A DNA stretch of 64,000 nt, taken from positions 1,178,001-1,242,000 of the forward strand of contig CAVOQQ010000008.1 of the NCBI GenBank assembly GCA_963698395.1. The letters are read 5' to 3'. Within the stretch, counting starts at the first letter, position 1. Each line of letters opens with the position of its first letter. The notes beneath the pieces were generated by a model that worked only from the letters and a program-made list of their open reading frames with translations, was not told the origin of the DNA and did not search any database. Source of the stretch: JBBQUN01 sp963698395. GTDB lineage: Bacteria > Actinomycetota > Acidimicrobiia > Acidimicrobiales > SZUA-35. Shown piece after piece: positions 56,048 to 63,821 of this stretch. Made by a program: the position numbers and the translations under genes.

Positions 56048-57672
56048 GATGACTCGATTCCGAGTCGCCGGGTGGCCAGGGTGGTGAGGGCCTTGTAGTC
56101 GACCTTGCCCGAAGGCGCTCGGCCGATCGTGTCGACCACCACGAGTTCTCGTGGAGCTTTGTAGCCGGCCAACCGAGACTTCGTGAGCTCGGCCAGTGTG
56201 GCGAGATCGGCAACGGCGGCGCCGGGTTCGGGCTCGACGATCGCACAGATTCGCTGCCCGAAACGCTCGTCGGGAACACCGACGCACACCGCATCTCGCA
56301 CCGACGGATGCAACTTGAGCACCTCCTCGACCTCCTCGGGAAACACCTTTTCACCTCCGGTGTTGATGCACACCGAACCTCGTCCCAACAGGTTGAGCGT
56401 GCCGTCGACGTCGACGGTCGCGTAATCACCGGGGATCGACCAACGACGACCGCCGACGGTTCGGAACGTCGACGCCGTCTTCGCCTCGTCTTTGTAGTAG
56501 CCAAGCGGCATCGGCCCACCGAAGGCGACCATGCCGATGTCGCCGGATCCAGGCTCGACGAACCGGTCGTCGTCGGTGATGACTTGGGCGTGTTCACCGA
56601 TCGTGAACTGTGCGGTGGAGGCGCTCGAATGCCGATTCGTCACCGAGGCGCCAAGACCGGGGGCCTCGGAGGATCCCAGGGCGTCGAGCAGGATCACATC
56701 GGGCGGAAGGTGCCCGAGCATGCCTTGCTTCACCTCCTGCGACCACATGACGCCGGCAGAGTAGATGACCTGCAACGAGTCGAGGTTCCAACGCTGTGGC
56801 GATCGATCGAGCTCGGCGAGGAGCGGACGGCCGAATGCATCGCCGACCATGGTCAACCAGGTGACCCCCCTGTCCTCCACCGCCGACCAGAGTTCTTCCG
56901 GGTCGAAGCGGCGATGCTCGAGAAGGACGATCGTTGCGCCGAGACCCAGCATCTGCAGGCTGTTGCCGAACGCCGTGGCGTGCATGAGGGGGCACGCCAT
57001 CAGGGCGATCGGGTTCGGCGCGGTCGGCGCAGCGTTTCGCTCCCCCAGTTCGGCCAACGACGAGATGGGCGAGATCCCGAGGAGTGCATTGCCTCCCCGC
57101 CCCATGGCCCGGAACAGCCCGTCGTGCGTCCACATGACGCCCTTCGGCATACCGGTCGTGCCACCGGTGTACTGCAGGAGCAGATCGTCGGGTCGTCGGT
57201 CGGCATCGACAGCGAGGCTGGTTGCCGCTCCTGCGATCGACTCGTAGGGAACGGCCCAGTCGGGAACGGCGCTGGGATCGCCGACGGCCAACCAACGCTT
57301 CATCAGCGGCAAGTCGGCTCGGATCGAATCGAGCAGCGGCGCGAACTCGACATCGAAGACGGCGGCCTCGGCGTCGGCGTTCTCGAACAGGTAGGCCACT
57401 TCGGCCGGCCCATAGCGATAGTTGACATTCGCCGGGACCAGCGCCGCCTTGATGGCCCCGAAACACGTCTCGAGGTACTCCGGCGAGTTGTAGAGGTAGA
57501 TCATCACCTTGCTCTGGCGGTTCAGACCGGCCGCAACAAGATCGTTGGCAACGCCGTTTGCTCGCCGCTCGAAGTCTCGCCATCTCAGCCGCTTCTCACC
57601 GAAGACGATGACGTCTCGATCGGGCGCTGCTGCCGCAACGGTTTCGAACACATCGGCAAAGTGCCAGTCCAT
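56044..57672 (-). CDS. Acyl-CoA synthetase (AMP-binding)
   Basis: A 542-residue adenylate-forming CoA ligase. The N-terminal MDWHFADVFETVAAAAPDRD precedes the core motifs LLQYTGGTTGMPKGVMWTHD (A3, around residue 172), DALGSSEAPGLGASV (A5 region), SIPGDYATVDVDGTLNLLGR (A7), VCINTGGEKVFPEEVEEVLK (A8) and APSGKVDYKAL (A10 Lys). It belongs to the actinobacterial FadD-like group acting on fatty, cholesterol-side-chain or branched acids; substrate not determined. ATG at 57672, and upstream in-frame sequence is repeat-derived. It is divergent from cinA across a tandem-repeat array, and overlaps the dehydrogenase remnant region downstream. Confidence 0.92.
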   Translation of the reverse strand: MDWHFADVFETVAAAAPDRDVIVFGEKRLRWRDFERRANGVANDLVAAGLNRQSKVMIYLYNSPEYLETCFGAIKAALVPANVNYRYGPAEVAYLFENADAEAAVFDVEFAPLLDSIRADLPLMKRWLAVGDPSAVPDWAVPYESIAGAATSLAVDADRRPDDLLLQYTGGTTGMPKGVMWTHDGLFRAMGRGGNALLGISPISSLAELGERNAAPTAPNPIALMACPLMHATAFGNSLQMLGLGATIVLLEHRRFDPEELWSAVEDRGVTWLTMVGDAFGRPLLAELDRSPQRWNLDSLQVIYSAGVMWSQEVKQGMLGHLPPDVILLDALGSSEAPGLGASVTNRHSSASTAQFTIGEHAQVITDDDRFVEPGSGDIGMVAFGGPMPLGYYKDEAKTASTFRTVGGRRWSIPGDYATVDVDGTLNLLGRGSVCINTGGEKVFPEEVEEVLKLHPSVRDAVCVGVPDERFGQRICAIVEPEPGAAVADLATLAELTKSRLAGYKAPRELVVVDTIGRAPSGKVDYKALTTLATRRLGIESS

Positions 57673-57695
57673 CTGCCCATCGTAGGCACCGCCTT

Positions 57696-57780
57696 GGAAC
57701 CAGGACAGCCCGGAAACGAGGACAGCCCTGAAACGAGGACAGCCCTGAAACGAGGACAGCCCTGAAACGAGGACAGCCCG
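57696..57780. repeat. Tandem array of five 17-bp units in a divergent promoter
   Basis: The unit is GAAACGAGGACAGCCCT. Copies 2-4 (57713-57763) are identical, copy 5 (57764-57780) differs only in its last base, and copy 1 (57696-57712) differs at four positions. It occupies most of the 136 bases between the acyl-CoA synthetase ATG (57672, minus) and the cinA ATG (57809, plus). Identity between copies suggests recent slippage. There are no spacers, so it is not CRISPR. Confidence 0.95.
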
Positions 57781-57808
57781 CCTCGAACCCCAACGGTACG
57801 CTCGCGGC

Positions 57809-57898
57809 ATGATCGAAGACAGCACGATCGAAGACAGCATGATCGAAGACAGCATGATCGAAGACAGCATGATCGAAGACAGCATGATCGAGGACACT
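57809..57898 (+). repeat. Tandem array of six 15-bp units encoding MIEDS at the cinA start
   Basis: The unit is ATGATCGAAGACAGC. Units start at 57809, 57824 (ACG instead of ATG), 57839, 57854, 57869 and 57884 (diverged last copy). They are in frame with cinA, so five of the six units offer an ATG start, and changes in copy number keep the frame. The core CGAAGACAGC is shared with CGAGGACAGC of the adjacent 17-bp array. Confidence 0.95.
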
Positions 57899-58369
57899 GA
57901 ACTGGCGGCGTCGATCGGCGCGCTCCTCGTCGAACGGAGCGAGTTCGTGGCAACCGCCGAGTCATCGGCCGGTGGACTGATCTCGGCCACCCTCCTCTCG
58001 GTGGCCGGCGCATCGCGCTTCTGCCTCGGCGGCGCCGTCGTCTACACCGGGCGCTCCCGCGGGTTGCTGTTTGCCAAGGGCGAGCTCCCTGCCGACACTC
58101 GGGGCGCCACCGAGGCATTCGCCGAGCATCTGGCGGCTGCTGCTGCGGCGAAGATGGGCGCCGCCTGGGGCCTGGCCGAAACCGGCGCCACCGGACCGAG
58201 CGGCAATCCCTACGGCGACCCCGCCGGCCACGCCTGGGTGGCGGTGCGCCGTCCCGACGGAACGACACGAGCCCAGCACGTGTTGACCGGCGACAACGAC
58301 CGCACGGCCAACATGCAACGCTTCACCAAGGCAGCGCTCATGCTGCTTCTCGACGAGCTGAGCGCCTGA
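57809..58369 (+). CDS. pncC: CinA-family nicotinamide-nucleotide amidohydrolase (PncC-like)
   Basis: The conserved domain begins about residue 30, giving about 160 residues, the size of stand-alone PncC, which deamidates NMN to nicotinate mononucleotide in pyridine-nucleotide salvage. TAESSAGGLISATLLSVAGA is the active-site loop (usual AESCTGG), and FCLGGAVVYTGRSRG and GLAETGATGPSGNPYG follow. The Cys and Thr of the usual loop are Ser and Ala, and the GxGG loop is altered, so activity should be tested. The N-terminus from 57809 is six MIEDS-type repeats; the ATG at 57884 would give the domain alone. The start used is uncertain. Confidence 0.8.
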   Translation: MIEDSTIEDSMIEDSMIEDSMIEDSMIEDTELAASIGALLVERSEFVATAESSAGGLISATLLSVAGASRFCLGGAVVYTGRSRGLLFAKGELPADTRGATEAFAEHLAAAAAAKMGAAWGLAETGATGPSGNPYGDPAGHAWVAVRRPDGTTRAQHVLTGDNDRTANMQRFTKAALMLLLDELSA

Positions 58370-58409
58370 TCCGACCGGTACCGCAGACCCGTCCACGACA
58401 TCGCCGAAC

Positions 58410-58427
58410 GTGAGACACCGTTCTCAC
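58410..58427 (+). terminator. Small hairpin between cinA and the first CNNM gene
   Basis: GTGAGA (58410-58415) pairs with TCTCAC (58422-58427) across a CACCGT loop, 40 bases after the cinA stop. It lies just upstream of a TATGAT box (58441-58446) that could be the -10 of the following gene. Weak terminator or operator; there is no T-run. Confidence 0.35.
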
Positions 58428-58506
58428 TGGCAGCGCGACGTATGATCGGACCGATGAAACCGATCGGCCGTCACCGGCGAGCATTCGACCGAGGAGTGAG
58501 ACTGCC

Positions 58507-59799
58507 GTGAGCGGGATCATCACTGCCGCCGCCATCACCCTGATGCTGGCGCTCAATGCGCTGTACGTCGCTGCGGAGTTCGCCACCGTCGGCAGCCGAA
58601 AATCTCGCATCCAGTCCCTGGGGCAAGACGGCAACCGCTCGGCGGCCAAGCTGTTCGAGATCGTCCGCGATCCTGTGTCGATCGACAACTACGTCGCGAC
58701 CTGCCAGGTCGGCATCACCCTCAGCAGTCTGGTGGCCGGCGCGTTCGGCCAAGCCCGGCTCACTCCCCTGTTCGAGGACCTCTTCGGATCGGCGGCTCGG
58801 GTGGTGGCGGTCATCGTGACCCTGTTGATCATCACCTCGCTCCAAGTCGTCCTGGGAGAGCTCCTGCCCAAGACCGCAGCGCTGCGGTATCCCGAACGCC
58901 TCGCCATCGCCACCTTGCGCCCGATGCAACTCAGTCAGGTGTTGTTTCGGCCTCTGGTGAAGATGTTCAACGGATCCGCCTTCGCCATCATGAGGGGCGT
59001 CGGACTGCGTTCGGACCACAGCCACGCCCATGTCCACTCGCCGGAGGAGCTCGCTGCGCTCATCGATGCGAGCGCGGCGGGAGGCCTCATCGACGCAGCC
59101 GAGCGAGACATGGTGGCCGGTGTCCTCAACGTCGAGCAACGGAGTGTCCGCGAGATCATGACGCCGAGACGGCGCCTCGTCGGAGTGAATGCCGACACAT
59201 CGATCGGTGCCGCGCTCGATGAGGTCGTCGAGAGTCCGCACAGTCGCTTTCCCGTGTGGGGGAACACCAGCGACGACGTCAGCGGCGTTGTCAACCTCCG
59301 AGGGCTCTATCTCGGAGCCGAGAACGACCCGTCGGCGGCCGTCGCCTCCATCGCTCGGCCGGTGCTGGAAGTGGGCGAGACCTTGTCGGTCCCTGCCCTC
59401 TGGAACCGCCTCAACGAGAGCGAGCAGCACTGTGCACTGGTGATCGACGAGTACGGCGGCGTCGCCGGTTTGGTGACGTTGGAAGATGCACTGGAAGAGA
59501 TTTTCGGGGAAGTGCGCGACGAGTTCGATGTCGACCCAGACCCGATCGTCGAAGCCGATGGCCGGGTCTCGGTGTCGGGCGAGGTGCTCCTCGATGACCT
59601 CAACCACCGGTACCATCTGTCGCTGCCCACCGGCATCGTCGACACCATCGGCGGCCTGATCTGGCACGAGTTGTCCCGCATGCCGAGCCTCGGCGAAGAG
59701 ATACCGCTCGGCGATGATGACCTCCTCGTGCGCATCGATGTCGTCGACGGCAATGCCATCGAGCGAATCAGTTTCGCCCTGAAGGGAAGCAAGCGATGA
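58507..59799 (+). CDS. CNNM/CorC-type transport protein (hemolysin family), first copy
   Basis: A 430-residue protein. The N-terminal DUF21/CNNM membrane domain (about 1-190) has ITLMLALNALYVAAEFATVG and CQVGITLSSLVAGAFGQARL. A CBS-domain pair (about 210-335) includes VREIMTPRRRLVGVN and HCALVIDEYGGVAGLVTLED. The C-terminal CorC_HlyC domain (about 345-425) carries LPTGIVDTIGGLIWHELSRM. Homologues export Mg2+ (or Co2+) using a Na+ gradient; 'hemolysin' is a historic label. GTG start at 58507 after GAGGAG. ATGA overlap couples it to the second copy. Confidence 0.92.
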   Translation: MSGIITAAAITLMLALNALYVAAEFATVGSRKSRIQSLGQDGNRSAAKLFEIVRDPVSIDNYVATCQVGITLSSLVAGAFGQARLTPLFEDLFGSAARVVAVIVTLLIITSLQVVLGELLPKTAALRYPERLAIATLRPMQLSQVLFRPLVKMFNGSAFAIMRGVGLRSDHSHAHVHSPEELAALIDASAAGGLIDAAERDMVAGVLNVEQRSVREIMTPRRRLVGVNADTSIGAALDEVVESPHSRFPVWGNTSDDVSGVVNLRGLYLGAENDPSAAVASIARPVLEVGETLSVPALWNRLNESEQHCALVIDEYGGVAGLVTLEDALEEIFGEVRDEFDVDPDPIVEADGRVSVSGEVLLDDLNHRYHLSLPTGIVDTIGGLIWHELSRMPSLGEEIPLGDDDLLVRIDVVDGNAIERISFALKGSKR

Positions 59800-61082
59800 T
59801 CGGCGAATACGCCTTCCCGATCATCGCGATCCTTCTCTTGGTGATCGTCAACGGGCTGTTCGTCGCTGCGGAGTTCGCTCTCGTCGGCGCCCGATTGAGT
59901 CGGCTGCAGGCCATGGCAACCAACGGGAGCGGCGCAGCCACGTGGTTGGTCGACGTCTTCGAACGCCATGCAGGCAGAGACGGCTACATCGCCGTTGCCC
60001 AGCTCGGGATCACGCTCGCCTCGATCGGGCTCGGCATGTATGGCGAGCCGGCTGTTGCGCACTGGTTGTACGAACCGCTCGAGAATCTCGGCGTCTCCGA
60101 GACCGCTTCACACACGGTCGGGTTCATCATTGCGCTGTCGGCCATCACGTACATGCACGTGGTCTTCGGTGAGATGATCCCCAAGGCGCTCGCACTGCAA
60201 GCTCCCGAGTCGGTCAGCGTGCGGCTCAACCCGATCATGCGCACCTTCAGCGCCCTGTTCCGTCCGATGGTCACGGTGTTGAACGCGATTGCGTTCGCCC
60301 TGATGCGGTTGCTGCGCATTCCCGAACCAGACAAGCGACTGTCGCTCCACACCAGCGACGAGCTGGCGATCGTCACCGACGAATCCGCACACAGCGGCCA
60401 GCTCGGCCAGCTCCAACGTGACCTGATCCGCAACATCTTCGAACTCGACGACCGCCCGGCCGAAGAGCTCATGATCTCGCGGCGCAACATCGTTGCCCTC
60501 GACGTGTCGGCTCCGACCACCGATGTGGCGGCCCTGATCAGCGCGTCGCAGCGGAGCCGGTACCCGGTGATCGACGGCGATCTCGACCACGTCGTCGGGA
60601 TGCTGCACATCAAGGACTTCATCCGAGCGAATCGCCTCGGCACGCTGCGTTCGCTCCGAGACATCACCCGGCCACTCCCCGTCGTTGCTGCCACCATGTC
60701 GGCCGATGGCCTGCTCGAGCAGTTCAAGCTGGGCAGCACCCATGCCGCCCTGGTGATCGACGAATTCGGAACGACGGTCGGCTTCGTCTCGCTCGACGAC
60801 GTCATCGCCGAGATCATGCACGACGAGGACGATGAGCTCCTCGAACGGCATGCCGACGGTTCGATCACCGTGCTCGGTGAGACACCCCTGAGCGTTCTGC
60901 GCGACGCACTCGATGAGCCCGCCTTCGACCACGACGACGCCGTGACCATCGCCGGGTTGTTGCTGGCGAAGGCCGGCGAGGTTCCCGACGTCGGCGCCGT
61001 GGTGGAGCACGGCGAGTACCAACTGACGGTGAAGGCACGCGACGGACGGAAGATCACGCAGGTCGACATCGGCCGACCGTGA
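59796..61082 (+). CDS. CNNM/CorC-type transport protein (hemolysin family), second copy
   Basis: A 428-residue paralogue of the preceding protein with the same layout: DUF21 (about 1-190; ILLLVIVNGLFVAAEFALVG, VAQLGITLASIGLGMYGEPA), a CBS pair (about 210-335; AEELMISRRNIVALD, HAALVIDEFGTTVGFVSLDD) and CorC_HlyC (about 350-428; AVTIAGLLLAKAGEVPDVGA). The acidic loop HDEDDELLERH lies between CBS2 and CorC. Paired copies like this may form a heterodimer. ATG at 59796 overlaps the first copy's stop. Confidence 0.92.
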   Translation: MIGEYAFPIIAILLLVIVNGLFVAAEFALVGARLSRLQAMATNGSGAATWLVDVFERHAGRDGYIAVAQLGITLASIGLGMYGEPAVAHWLYEPLENLGVSETASHTVGFIIALSAITYMHVVFGEMIPKALALQAPESVSVRLNPIMRTFSALFRPMVTVLNAIAFALMRLLRIPEPDKRLSLHTSDELAIVTDESAHSGQLGQLQRDLIRNIFELDDRPAEELMISRRNIVALDVSAPTTDVAALISASQRSRYPVIDGDLDHVVGMLHIKDFIRANRLGTLRSLRDITRPLPVVAATMSADGLLEQFKLGSTHAALVIDEFGTTVGFVSLDDVIAEIMHDEDDELLERHADGSITVLGETPLSVLRDALDEPAFDHDDAVTIAGLLLAKAGEVPDVGAVVEHGEYQLTVKARDGRKITQVDIGRP

Positions 61083-61119
61083 TCGACGGCGCAATCGAAA
61101 GCCGGTGAGATCCCGGTAC

Positions 61120-61138
61120 CGGATCGCTCTGCGATCCG
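61120..61138 (+). terminator. Terminator-like hairpin after the CNNM pair
   Basis: CGGATCGC (61120-61127) and GCGATCCG (61131-61138) form a perfect 8-bp stem with a TCT loop, 38 bases past the stop of the second CNNM gene and 74 before the DUF4214 gene. There is no T-run, in keeping with other candidate terminators here. Confidence 0.55.
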
Positions 61139-61211
61139 ACGTCAACTAGCGTCTCGGCCCACCAGCGCCGATCCGGGAACCCGCACCCCGGTCGAGCCTT
61201 CGGAGGTCACC

Positions 61212-62243
61212 ATGGTCGTCGCCCGCCCCACCCGAGTCCGTCGTCTGCGATGGCTGGTCGCTGCTGCCGCCTTGCTCGTCCCGCTGATCGCCACCGGTCC
61301 GAGCGCAGCCGACACCTCGCCGGTCGCCCCACATGCTTCGGTGCTGCTTGCCGACGCCACCGATCTGACCCAGCTCCGCCAGAGCGAGGACTACACGAGC
61401 GCCGATGCCGAGGTGCTACGGCTCTATCGAGCGTTCTTCCTCCGGGAGCCTGACGTCGGCGGGGCCAGGTACTGGATCGAGCTCCGACGAGGAGGACTCG
61501 CGATCGAGCAGATCAGCGAATACTTCTCGGTGTCGACCGAGTTCGGCCTGACCTATGGCGAGCTCGATGACGAGGCGTTCGTGGCCCAGGTGTATCGGAA
61601 CATCTTCGGGCGCGAGGCCGACACCGACGGCCTCGCCTACTGGCTCGGCGAACTGACCAGTGGCCGTCTCGACCGCGGCGGCGTGGTCTACTGGATGACC
61701 GTCAATCCCGAGATGGTGAACAACTATCCGTACGCCGCCCTCGGCGCCGACATGACATCGGCCGAAGCGCGGCAAGCCACCGTCCCGATCGGGGCCTGCG
61801 ATCTGGTCGCTGCCAACCATCGGACGCTCCGCAACGGTCGATCGGTGTGGACGGGACCCGACGGTGAATACTTCCGCATCGCCACCTCGAGAACCCCCGT
61901 CTACAGCGAAGCGGTCTATGTCCACGATGCCGATGCCGATGCCAACACCGACATCGTGTTCATCGTCGAGTGTGTCGAAGCCGGTGGTGACCTCATCAAC
62001 GACGGGGTCGTGGTCTGGTTGTCGGGACAGGACCCGATGCTGGTGGACACTCGTGGCAACATCAGCCCCACTTCACAGATCGCCTTCCACTCCTCGGCTC
62101 GCTGGGAAGAGGTGGACGCCACCCAGGTCTTGACCATCGACTACCGCTTCTACGAAGCCGACACGCCGTTGTGCTGCCCCCAGCCCGCCCTCGACTGGTA
62201 TTGGGAACTCGTCGACGGCCGCTTCGAATACATCCGCACCTAG
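61212..62243 (+). CDS. Secreted DUF4214 protein
   Basis: A 343-residue exported protein. The signal peptide has basic MVVARPTRVRRLR and hydrophobic WLVAAAALLVPLIATG, with a cleavage site near SAADT. DUF4214 (about 50-175) is in two half-repeats, LRLYRAFFLREPDVGGARYW and QVYRNIFGREADTDGLAYWL. The C-terminal 165 residues (VPIGACDLVAANHRTLRNGR onward) are unlike the other two DUF4214 proteins here, with Cys at FIVECVE and PLCCPQP. An Asp-rich stretch (YVHDADADANTDIVF) could bind Ca2+. ATG follows TTCGGAGGTCACC. Function unknown; a cell-surface or matrix role is inference. Confidence 0.82.
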   Translation: MVVARPTRVRRLRWLVAAAALLVPLIATGPSAADTSPVAPHASVLLADATDLTQLRQSEDYTSADAEVLRLYRAFFLREPDVGGARYWIELRRGGLAIEQISEYFSVSTEFGLTYGELDDEAFVAQVYRNIFGREADTDGLAYWLGELTSGRLDRGGVVYWMTVNPEMVNNYPYAALGADMTSAEARQATVPIGACDLVAANHRTLRNGRSVWTGPDGEYFRIATSRTPVYSEAVYVHDADADANTDIVFIVECVEAGGDLINDGVVVWLSGQDPMLVDTRGNISPTSQIAFHSSARWEEVDATQVLTIDYRFYEADTPLCCPQPALDWYWELVDGRFEYIRT

Positions 62244-62251
62244 CGAAGCGG

Positions 62252-62320
62252 AGAGGTTGCGAGCGCCAGCGAGCAACTCTGGAAGAGAGCGAAGCGAACG
62301 GCTAGCCGTTCTCGACGCTC
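62252..62320. terminator. Convergent (bidirectional) terminator region
   Basis: Two hairpins lie between the convergent DUF4214 (+) and lipoprotein (-) genes. AGAGGTTGC (62252-62260) pairs with GCAACTCT (62273-62280), with one bulge. A larger cruciform has GAGCG (62287-62291)/CGCTC (62316-62320) and GAACGGC (62296-62302)/GCCGTTC (62305-62311) flanking a 4x4 internal loop. The second includes the lipoprotein stop codon. They probably end transcription from both sides. Confidence 0.65.
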
Positions 62321-62724
62321 AGCCCGCCGTCGACCTCGGCGGCGAGAACCTCGAGTGTCTCCAGTTGATCGGCGAGGGTCGACTCGTCGTCGGAACACTC
62401 GAACACGATGCTCACGGCGTGCAGGATCCATGCATCCACCGGATCGTCGAGCACCTCCAAGGGCGACGGAAGCAACTCACGTAGCGCGACCCGGAACTCG
62501 CCATCGAGCTGGTCGCAGTACTCGCGTCCGCCGGTCAGGAGCGCTTCGGCGTCGGGAATCAGTTGCTGGCGCTGTTCCCACTCGACTTTCCATGCCGACT
62601 CGGTCGGCCGATCCTCTGAGGTCGAACAGCCGACACCCACGCCGGCCAGGAGCAAGCCGAGGAGAAGCCCGATCGGTCGGCGGTGGTTCGTTCGATGCGG
62701 GTCGAGATGCGATGGAATGGTCAA
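62302..62724 (-). CDS. Small lipoprotein of unknown function
   Basis: A 140-residue exported lipoprotein. The N-terminus HRRPIGLLLGLLLAGVGVGC ends in a lipobox-like sequence, with Cys33 as the lipidation site, followed by STSEDRPTES. The mature part (about 105 residues) is acidic and mostly helical (WEQRQQLIPDAEALLTGGRE, ADQLETLEVLAAEVDG) with two Cys (YCDQLDG, FECSDDE) that may form a disulfide. No family recognised. It is convergent with the DUF4214 gene and divergent from the spermidine-synthase-like gene. Confidence 0.65.
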   Translation of the reverse strand: MTIPSHLDPHRTNHRRPIGLLLGLLLAGVGVGCSTSEDRPTESAWKVEWEQRQQLIPDAEALLTGGREYCDQLDGEFRVALRELLPSPLEVLDDPVDAWILHAVSIVFECSDDESTLADQLETLEVLAAEVDGGLSVENG

Positions 62725-62856
62725 GGTCGCCTTCGATTCGGGCTGAGGCCGATGATCCTACCGGGTGCGGTTGCGGCGAATGCCTTCCGGCCAGCGGCGT
62801 GAGAGGGTGTTCGGGATGCGTGGTGAGGAACGTTCCGCTGACATCACGACGGAGGC

Positions 62857-63666
62857 ATGAACATGTCCGAACCGCAGGTGCTGCACTCGAAGACATCAGC
62901 CGAGCACGAGATCGTGGTCATCGAGGACGGCGACGTTCGCTACCTCTTCTTCAACGATCCCGGGGGTCGCGAGATCATCTCGAGGATGCAGATGACCAGC
63001 CCATCGAAGCTGCTCGCTCCCTACACCCAGGCCATGGTGCTGGCCCTGGCCTGGAACAGGCAACCGAGTCGGATGTACCTGATCGGCCTGGGTGCCGGCC
63101 GGTTGCCCTGGTTCTTCGAGTCGGTCGCACCGGACTGCTCGACCGATTGCGCCGAGATCGACCACGACGTGTACCAGATCGCGCGAGCGTTCTTCCGACT
63201 CGACGAGCTGCACCATCTCACCGTCCTGATCGAGGACGGCCGCAGCCATCTCGAATCGCTCGAGCCGACACCGACGTACGACTGCATCCTGATCGACGCG
63301 TTCAGCGGTACGGGCAGCACCCCGATGCAGCTGTCGACGATGGAGTTCTACGACGAGTGCCGGAGCCGCCTCGTTGCCGGCGGCGTCGTCGTTCTGAACA
63401 TCCTCGACACCGATGACCACTTCGATGCAAAGGTCGAGACGCTCCGCCGATCCTTCGACCATCTCTATCGCATCCAGATCGACCGCTCGCACCTCTACTT
63501 CGCCAGCGATCGCGCGGTCGAACGGCCGACGATGGAGACGCTGGCCGTCGAATTGGAGGCGGCATCGCTCGGAGCGACTCCGCTACTCCCCCACGCTCGT
63601 CTCTTCCGCCGCTTGCCCGGCCCCGTTGGCGAAGGTGCTCCGGTCTTGACCGACATCGCCCTCTGA
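62857..63666 (+). CDS. Spermidine synthase-like methyltransferase-fold protein
   Basis: A 269-residue protein with the spermidine synthase/SAM-methyltransferase Rossmann core: MYLIGLGAGRLPWFFESVAP (motif I, around residue 70), DCAEIDHDVYQIARAFFRLD (acidic residue at the end of strand 2), VLIEDGRSHLESL and YDCILIDAFSGTGSTPMQLS (motif with the catalytic-region Asp), then LVAGGVVVLNILD. The N-terminal tetramerisation domain of true SpeE is reduced to a short beta hairpin (VVIEDGDVRYLFFND). Aminopropyl transfer is therefore not assured. ATG at 62857 after ACGGAGGC; ATG 62863 is an alternative. Confidence 0.82.
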   Translation: MNMSEPQVLHSKTSAEHEIVVIEDGDVRYLFFNDPGGREIISRMQMTSPSKLLAPYTQAMVLALAWNRQPSRMYLIGLGAGRLPWFFESVAPDCSTDCAEIDHDVYQIARAFFRLDELHHLTVLIEDGRSHLESLEPTPTYDCILIDAFSGTGSTPMQLSTMEFYDECRSRLVAGGVVVLNILDTDDHFDAKVETLRRSFDHLYRIQIDRSHLYFASDRAVERPTMETLAVELEAASLGATPLLPHARLFRRLPGPVGEGAPVLTDIAL

Positions 63667-63821
63667 CGTCGATGGCAGCCTGACTGCGAGCCGATCGATG
63701 GCACCGAGATGGCCTATCCCGAAGAACGCGGCAATTCGGGCCCCGCACGATCGACTACCGAGCGGCCTGCGATCAGTACCCCGTCGCACCGGCGTGAGAA
63801 CGGGGCGCTAGCATCGAACAC

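Noticed and set aside
57696..57898. CRISPR-like array
   Set aside because: Units are directly abutting with no spacers, 15 and 17 bases long, and no cas genes are present.
57673..57990. N-terminal extension of the acyl-CoA synthetase through the repeats (MLSSI repeats)
   Set aside because: The extension is only the complement of the tandem arrays and overlaps the cinA start; homology starts at 57672.
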